Source: Cephalothrix spiralis (lineage: Eukaryota; Nemertea; Palaeonemertea; Archinemertea; Cephalotrichidae). Taken from it: a stretch of 11,103 nucleotides of DNA. This document shows positions 9,701-11,103 of this stretch, one piece after another. Within the stretch, counting starts at the first letter, position 1. Each line of letters starts with the position of its first letter. The stretch is from assembly GCA_032353305.1 (NCBI GenBank), contig JAUCNG010381592.1:1-11103 (forward strand), in the 5' to 3' direction. The notes below the pieces were generated by a model that saw only the letters and a list, made by a program, of their open reading frames with translations, ran no database searches and was not told the origin of the DNA. The position numbers and the translations under genes were made by a program.

Positions 9701-10404
9701 TCGCAGCTGAAACAATGAAATAAAGATGATTTTTAGATTCGAGTCATAATCAGACGTGTGCGTCGATGTGAAACGGCTCGGCGGCTGATGAATTTCGGTC
9801 ACGGCGGCGGCAAGCTTGATTTTACCGGCGGCGAATCTATGAACAAGTACTTTCAGAATCCGTGAAAACTCAATTAATTTCCATGAAAAAAAATCGGTAA
9901 TACCGAGCTTTTGAATTAACGGCAGTAAGGTCTTTAGTACTAGGATTAGCATTTTATTCTCGAAAACGCTAAGTTTGAGATTTAATATCTCGTGAACTAA
10001 TACGAAGACCAGAGACTATGAACAACCAGTTTAAGACAGCCAACGACCAAGCGCTTACACCTGTGAATTTTTCCGATATCTGCAAAACTCGCTTCGAGCT
10101 TAAGAATACGTTTTTTCATATAAAATTACCTAATTTATTATCGATACTGATTGATGACTAGTAGCGCCACTGCAATTTAGAGTTGAAATTGCGGAAGACT
10201 TATAAACTATTGGCGGCACTTTTATCGTCAACTTACCTAACCATCATGTCAATAAGACTGGGCCCGAGTTCTTTGGTAACATTCATTAAAGTCCTGTTAC
10301 TCATTCCATACTTCTCAGAAACGTGTATCTTATTTCGTATTCCAGTGGCAGTGTAATAGTCGTAGAGGAAATTATAATGTTTTTGGTCATATGCTTTGGA
10401 TAGC
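514..10404 (-). CDS. DEG/ENaC-superfamily ion channel subunit (ASIC-like) with giant extracellular insert; nine exons, 5' partial
   Basis: This gene encodes a subunit of a trimeric, amiloride-type sodium-permeable channel of the plasma membrane. Seen: join of 10404-10237, 9706-9582, 8752-8571, 7489-7330, 7067-6919, 5747-4656, 3092-2845, 2204-2113 and 761-514, all GT-AG with compatible phases (2,1,0,1,0,0,2,1), giving 820 residues plus a stop. Family landmarks in order are the finger cysteines C57, C64 and C79 with GLCFTFNS, the GPH palm region, ten thumb cysteines from C169 to C243, the pre-TM2 strand LDLDIFYREL, DIGG and the GAS filter (750-752). TM1 and the N-terminus lie upstream of the window. 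The family is usually about 500-650 residues; this one would be roughly 900 because of about 446 extra residues (262-707). Stimulus (protons, peptide, bile acid, mechanical force) and partners cannot be read from sequence. Residue numbers used here count from the first complete codon in 10404-10237. Confidence 0.95.
996..1067. repeat. Cluster of TGACCTT/AAGGTCA motifs with a 19-base palindrome
   Basis: TGACCTT occurs at 996, 1015 and 1061. TGACCTTGATTCAAGGTCA at 1015-1033 is a palindrome except for its central base. TCAAGGTCA matches the extended monomeric half-site of NR5A/ERR nuclear receptors, but similar motifs also occur in small repeats (AAGGTCA recurs in the 3124-3535 foldback), so regulatory meaning is uncertain. 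Confidence 0.4.
1591..1663. repeat. Near-perfect AT-rich palindrome (foldback, MITE-like)
   Basis: The two arms, centred on base 1627, pair almost completely with one mismatch (1618/1636) in the inner part. Arm sequence is of the type ATGCTTTTAAA...GTAAATAAAT. Weaker symmetry continues outward (TTTTATTTT near 1567 against AAAATAAAA near 1685), suggesting an older element of about 120 bases. Confidence 0.7.
2057..2091. repeat. 18-base tandem duplication
   Basis: GAAGTGGTATTAGGCCG occurs twice in a row with period 18, differing only in the base after each copy. It lies in the intron next to the short pre-TM2 exon. Confidence 0.75.
2113..2204 (-). CDS. DEG/ENaC channel short exon: pre-TM2 strand, degenerin-site Cys
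   Basis: This 92-base exon encodes residues 709-738 (KNFLDLDIFYRELSFQEIKQ then QPAYNLFGLF). The acceptor is CTCTTTTTTCAG and the donor TTCT|GTGAGT, phase 2 in and phase 1 out. The pattern (N)xLxLDIFYxxLxxxxIxQxxAYxxxxLL matches the final palm strand and wrist of ASIC-type channels. The last base T joins GT of the next exon to make Cys739, immediately before DIGG, where vertebrate ASICs have Gly and ENaC subunits Ser. Finding this exon resolves the otherwise incompatible phases of its neighbours. Confidence 0.93.
2205..2844 (-). other. Intron between the last insert exon and the pre-TM2 exon
   Basis: Phase-2 intron with donor AG|GTAATA and acceptor CTCTTTTTTCAG. Close to the donor, on the transcribed strand, there is a long G run (2815-2826, with G4 at 2810-2813). 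It also carries an inverted repeat at 2643-2702. No other coding segment is seen. Confidence 0.85.
2643..2702. repeat. Inverted repeat, 13-base arms
   Basis: GTGGGCCAGTGCA at 2643-2655 pairs with TGCAATGGCCCAC at 2690-2702 with one mismatch, and the interior is also partly self-complementary (CCGTTATA against TATAACCGG). It is probably a small foldback element. Confidence 0.55.
2845..3092 (-). CDS. DEG/ENaC channel exon: C-terminal part of the insert
   Basis: The exon encodes residues 626-707, from AHGAAGEVYGYFIRINATLP to MQNLEDYLYTMKLSNDFF, then a split Ser (AG|T). The acceptor is ATTATTTTAG and the donor TTTAG|GTAATA, phase 0 in and phase 2 out, which fits both neighbours. One sequon (N641) lies near its start. 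The middle is highly charged (SERRKAKLEIE) and the end is an acidic/aromatic helix-like stretch that leads directly into the conserved last extracellular strand in the next exon. It is not recognisable as a known domain. Its last 20 or so residues may correspond to the helix that normally precedes that strand in ASICs. Confidence 0.87.
3124..3535. mobile_element. Foldback (long inverted-repeat) element
   Basis: The arm at 3124-3291 is the reverse complement of 3385-3535 with high identity apart from an extra block of about 20 bases in the left arm near 3153-3173. The tips read ATGGAAACGTTATCACC and its complement. An 18-base tip sequence (ATATGGAAACGTTATCAC) occurs a third time inside the loop at 3301-3318. 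No coding capacity is seen. As RNA it would form a hairpin of about 150 pairs inside the intron. Confidence 0.85.
4026..4600. repeat. Diverged tandem unit with NRF-1-like and CRE-like palindromes
   Basis: TGCGCATGCGC at 4143 and TGCGCATGCGCA at 4399 each begin a related stretch of about 120 bases (shared words include TGATTC, CTATCTGT, AATACATT and CGAG then TATT), roughly two-thirds identical by eye. Preceding TGACGTCA at 4026 and following TGACGTCA at 4527 are each trailed by GGACCT(T)TT-like words, so the whole unit may have a period near 480-500 bases. TGCGCATGCGCA matches the known NRF-1 consensus, but no promoter is apparent here. Confidence 0.5.
4505..4556. repeat. Loopless palindrome centred on TGACGTCA
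   Basis: Two 26-base arms meet at the centre of GTGTGACGTCACAC and pair with two mismatches. The outer ends read TTATTAACGATT and AATCGTTAATAA. It is a strong cruciform or hairpin former and contains a full CRE octamer. Confidence 0.75.
4656..5747 (-). CDS. DEG/ENaC channel exon encoding most of a novel ~446-residue extracellular insert
   Basis: This 1092-base exon encodes 364 residues (262-625) without a stop, although roughly one stop per 14 codons would be expected at this base composition. The acceptor is TTATACCTTTCAG and the donor GATATG|GTAGGT; both flanking introns are phase 0. I recognise no known domain. The segment opens with a basic helix-like stretch (SGELKHYVKKHKIKEKYAKA) and continues with amphipathic, Leu/Phe/Lys-rich stretches typical of helical bundles. 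There are six sequons (N330, N340, N378, N389, N571, N591) and only two cysteines (C508, C555), which could pair. No hydrophobic run is long enough for a confident extra membrane helix. By position in the channel it replaces the short knuckle-side helices after the thumb. There are no transposase or reverse transcriptase motifs. Coding status is strong; function is unknown. Confidence 0.88.
5832..6462. mobile_element. Outer inverted-repeat structure enclosing the CTGTGCA element
   Basis: TTGGAGAGTGTTACATGGA at 5832-5850 is mirrored by TCCATGTAACCCTCCTTGG at 6444-6462. On the right these bases run straight into CGACAC and TGTA. On the left about 165 bases (5851-6016) separate GTTACATGGA from GTGTCG, so the left arm seems to have been interrupted by a later insertion. 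GAGTGT occurs at both edges of that block (5837 and 6017). Confidence 0.55.
6028..6434. mobile_element. Non-autonomous element with ~46-base terminal inverted repeats, rich in CTGTGCA
   Basis: Both ends begin TACACTGAA and continue with GAAGTTGAAAAATTTGCACAGAAT-like bases in inverted orientation, about 85% identical by eye. The interior holds about ten further copies of TTCTGTGCA in both orientations and one TGACGTCA (6240-6247). No transposase is encoded. This is MITE-like organisation. Confidence 0.8.
6589..6646. repeat. Perfect 29-base tandem duplication
   Basis: A unit starting AGTTTTAGGCACAAAATTTT and ending AAAAACCTC is present twice without a mismatch (6589-6617, 6618-6646), followed by AGTTTT of a third copy. 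Perfect identity suggests a recent duplication. Confidence 0.9.
6919..7067 (-). CDS. DEG/ENaC channel exon: second half of thumb and post-thumb palm strand
   Basis: The exon encodes residues 213-261 after a split Gly, from LPRICNIKEDLLC through KCHCPVPCETIQFDPNF to SYADSSGVM. The acceptor is TTGTATTTTCTAG and the donor ATG|GTAATT, phase 1 in and phase 0 out. C217, C225, C237, C239 and C243 complete the ten thumb cysteines. CxCPxPC followed by xxYxxxxS is the usual thumb-to-palm transition. An upstream donor, TCAG|GTGTAA at 6927, would end in phase 1 and cannot join the phase-0 acceptor of the next exon, so I chose the downstream one. Confidence 0.93.
7330..7489 (-). CDS. DEG/ENaC channel exon: first half of cysteine-rich thumb
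   Basis: The exon encodes residues 159-211, starting MLNLPPKHGIC, with KYSSIYTQIGCRIEC and LCGCRNSWMPHD. The acceptor is TTTTTTCGCGCAG and the donor AATG|GTAGGT, phase 0 in and phase 1 out. It contains C169, C186, C190, C199 and C201, five of the ten thumb cysteines expected for an ASIC-like channel, plus the Y(S/T)xxxCxxEC and CxCxxxxMP signatures. The leading Met is internal and is not proposed as a start. Confidence 0.95.
7490..8570 (-). other. Intron between palm and thumb exons
   Basis: Phase-0 intron with donor AGG|GTATGA and acceptor TCGCGCAG. It is dominated by the foldback element at 7643-8264. The open frame at 8052-8237 lies in the CG-rich part of that element and is not a gene. 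Confidence 0.85.
7643..8264. mobile_element. 622-base composite foldback element with nested inverted repeats
   Basis: The ends are exact inverted repeats for 20 bases (CATTCCAGCGTTAACATCGT and its complement). Inside, 7708-7760 is complementary to 8033-8080 (CCAGAAGTACATCA...CTGTAAACTAGATTA), GCATTGAGTAAA at 7776 is mirrored at 7883 and 8006, and ATGAGGCCCT at 8118 is mirrored at 8228. GTCGCACGGCGATTT is tandemly duplicated at 7979-8008. A CG-rich patch of GCGAC/CGACGAG words occupies 8140-8230. No transposase is encoded. Confidence 0.8.
8571..8752 (-). CDS. DEG/ENaC channel exon: palm / beta-ball region
   Basis: The exon encodes residues 99-158 after a split Gly (G|GA). It opens AEHGLRLQLNIKKYEY, continues through MVGPHASVGLKILLYEQG and PLVSDLG, and ends THTYVGVKVQR. 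The acceptor is GTTTATAG and the donor AGG|GTATGA, phase 1 in and phase 0 out. The pattern of a hydrophobic strand, a G(P)H(xx)G turn, a strand, then a PxxxxLG loop and a GTHT(Y/F)VxVKxQR strand is typical of palm and beta-ball strands in invertebrate ENaC/ASIC relatives. No oddity is seen. Confidence 0.95.
8753..9581 (-). other. Intron between finger and palm exons
   Basis: Phase-1 intron with donor CAG|GTAAGT and acceptor GTTTATAG. Two thirds of it is the CAGTGGCGTAAC-ended element at 8970-9521. Nothing else is recognisable. Confidence 0.85.
8970..9521. mobile_element. hAT-like non-autonomous DNA transposon
   Basis: The element begins CAGTGGCGTAAC and ends GTTACGCCACTG, a perfect 12-base terminal inverted repeat. 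GGGCCCC near 9015 and GGGGCCC near 9471 add sub-terminal symmetry. CAGTGGCGTA-type ends are common in hAT-group elements. TTAAAT occurs on both sides (8963-8968, 9522-9527), but an exact eight-base target duplication is not seen. There is no coding capacity. Confidence 0.75.
9582..9706 (-). CDS. DEG/ENaC channel exon: finger-domain cysteines and CFTFN motif
   Basis: The exon encodes residues 57-97 (CEWKTGPCSKSNFTEI, then GLCFTFNS). The acceptor is GTTTCAG and the donor is CAG|GTAAGT, phase 2 in and phase 1 out. The spacing C57-C64-C79 (7 and 15 residues) equals the ASIC pattern C172-C179-C194 as I know it. C57 and C64 should form the finger disulfide, and C79 should pair with a cysteine just after TM1 in the missing exon. 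NFT (N68) is a sequon. G(L/K)C(Y/F)TFN is one of the most diagnostic family motifs. Confidence 0.95.
9707..10236 (-). other. Intron between the two finger exons
   Basis: Phase-2 intron with donor AG|GTAAGT and acceptor TTGTTTCAG. It contains a locally GC-rich patch with GGCGGC words (about 9775-9835). The 93-codon open frame ending at 9671 runs mainly through this intron and is not supported as coding. No repeat of note is seen. Confidence 0.8.
10237..10404 (-). CDS. DEG/ENaC channel, first exon in window (start of finger domain)
   Basis: The exon encodes residues 1-55, beginning LSKAYDQKHYNFLYDYY and ending GPSLIDMMV, plus a split Ser (AG|C). The acceptor is TTTGCAG before base 10404 and the donor is AG|GTAAGT; it starts with one base of a split codon and ends in phase 2. 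In the family this stretch follows the conserved Phe-Pro...Cys-Asn motif after TM1 and leads to the LLSC-like finger motif, here MMVSC. Two sequons (NRT, NVT, at N36 and N41) fit an extracellular location. The preceding exon with TM1 is not in the window. Confidence 0.87.
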
Positions 10405-11103
10405 CTGCAAATTAATAAACTGTTTTGAATGCGTGATAAAAGAGGGCTCGAGGGGTTTTTCATAACTACCGTAAAAACATAAACAAACATGGTGCTTAAA
10501 AACATACATAATGCTTAAAATCTACAATTAGTTCAACATATAGAAGCATTATTACATGTATCTTGTGTTCTTCGTTGTTAATAAACAAAGATGTTACAAT
10601 TTCTGTCTATCCAATTAACGTTTAACGCAAAAAAGATACTATACGTAATAATTATAATAGATTATGGTTTATACGATTACGGAATTTCACCTTACTCCTA
10701 TTCCTGAAGGGCTTTTTGTATCTGGAATCTGAAGGGGAGCGCCTATTCGGCCCCCTCCTCTTATAATTAAATGCATTTTTATTCAGAGTTCGTAAATCCT
10801 TTTAGATTTCACACGATAAATGGTCTATTCACCCGGGCCCGGCCCTATGAATCAATGTGATTGGTTGATCACGAAATTGATTTCGATAAATAAACTAAGC
10901 CAAGTTAGGAAGTTAGCTGATCATTGATGATTTTTTTTTAATTTCAAAAATTGTCCACTCACATTGATCTATGCCACTACATCTATGTTGCTTAATACAT
11001 GTACAATTTCTGATTATTGATATCGCGGTAGTGTTTATTTTCACTGAAATTTCAGTGAAAACAACGAAACCTACTTTTTTGGTTATTTTCACTGAAATTT
11101 CAG
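10405..11103 (-). other. 3' part of the upstream intron (window edge)
   Basis: This stretch lies upstream of the first exon in the window, in transcript orientation. No TM1-encoding exon is present. A splice-flanked 38-base segment at 10691-10728 was considered and not accepted. At the edge, a 21-base sequence is directly repeated at 11035-11055 and 11083-11103. Confidence 0.7.
11035..11103. repeat. Direct repeat containing a TTTCACTGAAATTTCAG palindrome, cut by window end
   Basis: A 21-base sequence beginning TTATTTTCACTG and ending AAATTTCAG occurs at 11035-11055 and again at 11083-11103, period 48. TTTCACTGAAATTTCAGTGAAA at the first copy is palindromic. This is probably the edge of a tandem or inverted-repeat element that continues beyond the window. 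Confidence 0.7.

Noticed and set aside
9671-9952. Minus-strand open frame of 93 codons spanning the exon edge at 9706.
   Set aside because: The frame is not the one used by the conserved finger exon; most of it is intronic, with a clear TTTCAG acceptor at 9707.
10691-10728. Possible 38-base micro-exon (CTTCAG before, AG|GTGAAA after) whose phase would fit the next exon; it would encode IPDTKSPSGIGV.
   Set aside because: The residues do not match the expected post-TM1 motif with Phe-Pro and Cys-Asn, the donor is weak, and the phase match alone has a one-in-three chance.

Overview
The window looks like intron-rich, AT-rich animal DNA. It carries one recognisable gene on the minus strand and no second gene that I can support. 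The gene encodes a DEG/ENaC-superfamily channel subunit (degenerin / epithelial Na+ channel / acid-sensing ion channel). Nine exons can be placed with GT-AG boundaries, and all splice phases agree from 10404 down to the stop codon at 514-516. They give an open frame of 820 residues. The 5' end (N-terminus, first membrane helix and the first post-TM1 motif) lies beyond base 11103. Species cannot be read off. The channel family, the small non-autonomous transposons and the frequent TAGGCCTA octamer fit a marine invertebrate, with low confidence in anything narrower.

Gene layout, in transcript order: 10404-10237 and 9706-9582 (finger domain, three spaced cysteines), 8752-8571 (palm/beta-ball), 7489-7330 and 7067-6919 (thumb, ten cysteines ending in CHCPVPC), 5747-4656 and 3092-2845 (a very large extra segment), 2204-2113 (last extracellular strand leading to the pore), and 761-514 (TM2 with the GAS selectivity filter, cytoplasmic tail). 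All family landmarks present are intact and in the right order, so this looks like a functional channel.

The exceptional point is the two exons 5747-4656 and 3092-2845. They put about 446 residues between the thumb/palm strand ending FSYADSSGVM and the strand NFLDLDIFYREL. ASIC-type channels have only about 25-35 residues there, the knuckle-side helices. The extra segment is helical-looking and lysine-rich, has seven N-glycosylation sequons and only two cysteines, and resembles no domain I recognise. The 1092-base exon is bounded by phase-0 introns, so it could be skipped without breaking the frame. The residue at the classical degenerin gating site is Cys, made by a codon split across the last intron.

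The introns hold several different small inverted-repeat elements: a hAT-like element (8970-9521), a composite foldback element (7643-8264), a CTGTGCA-rich element with terminal repeats (6028-6434, in a larger 5832-6462 structure), a long-armed foldback (3124-3535) ending 31 bases from a splice acceptor, and several short hairpins. A diverged tandem unit at about 4026-4600 carries NRF-1-like and CRE-like palindromes.
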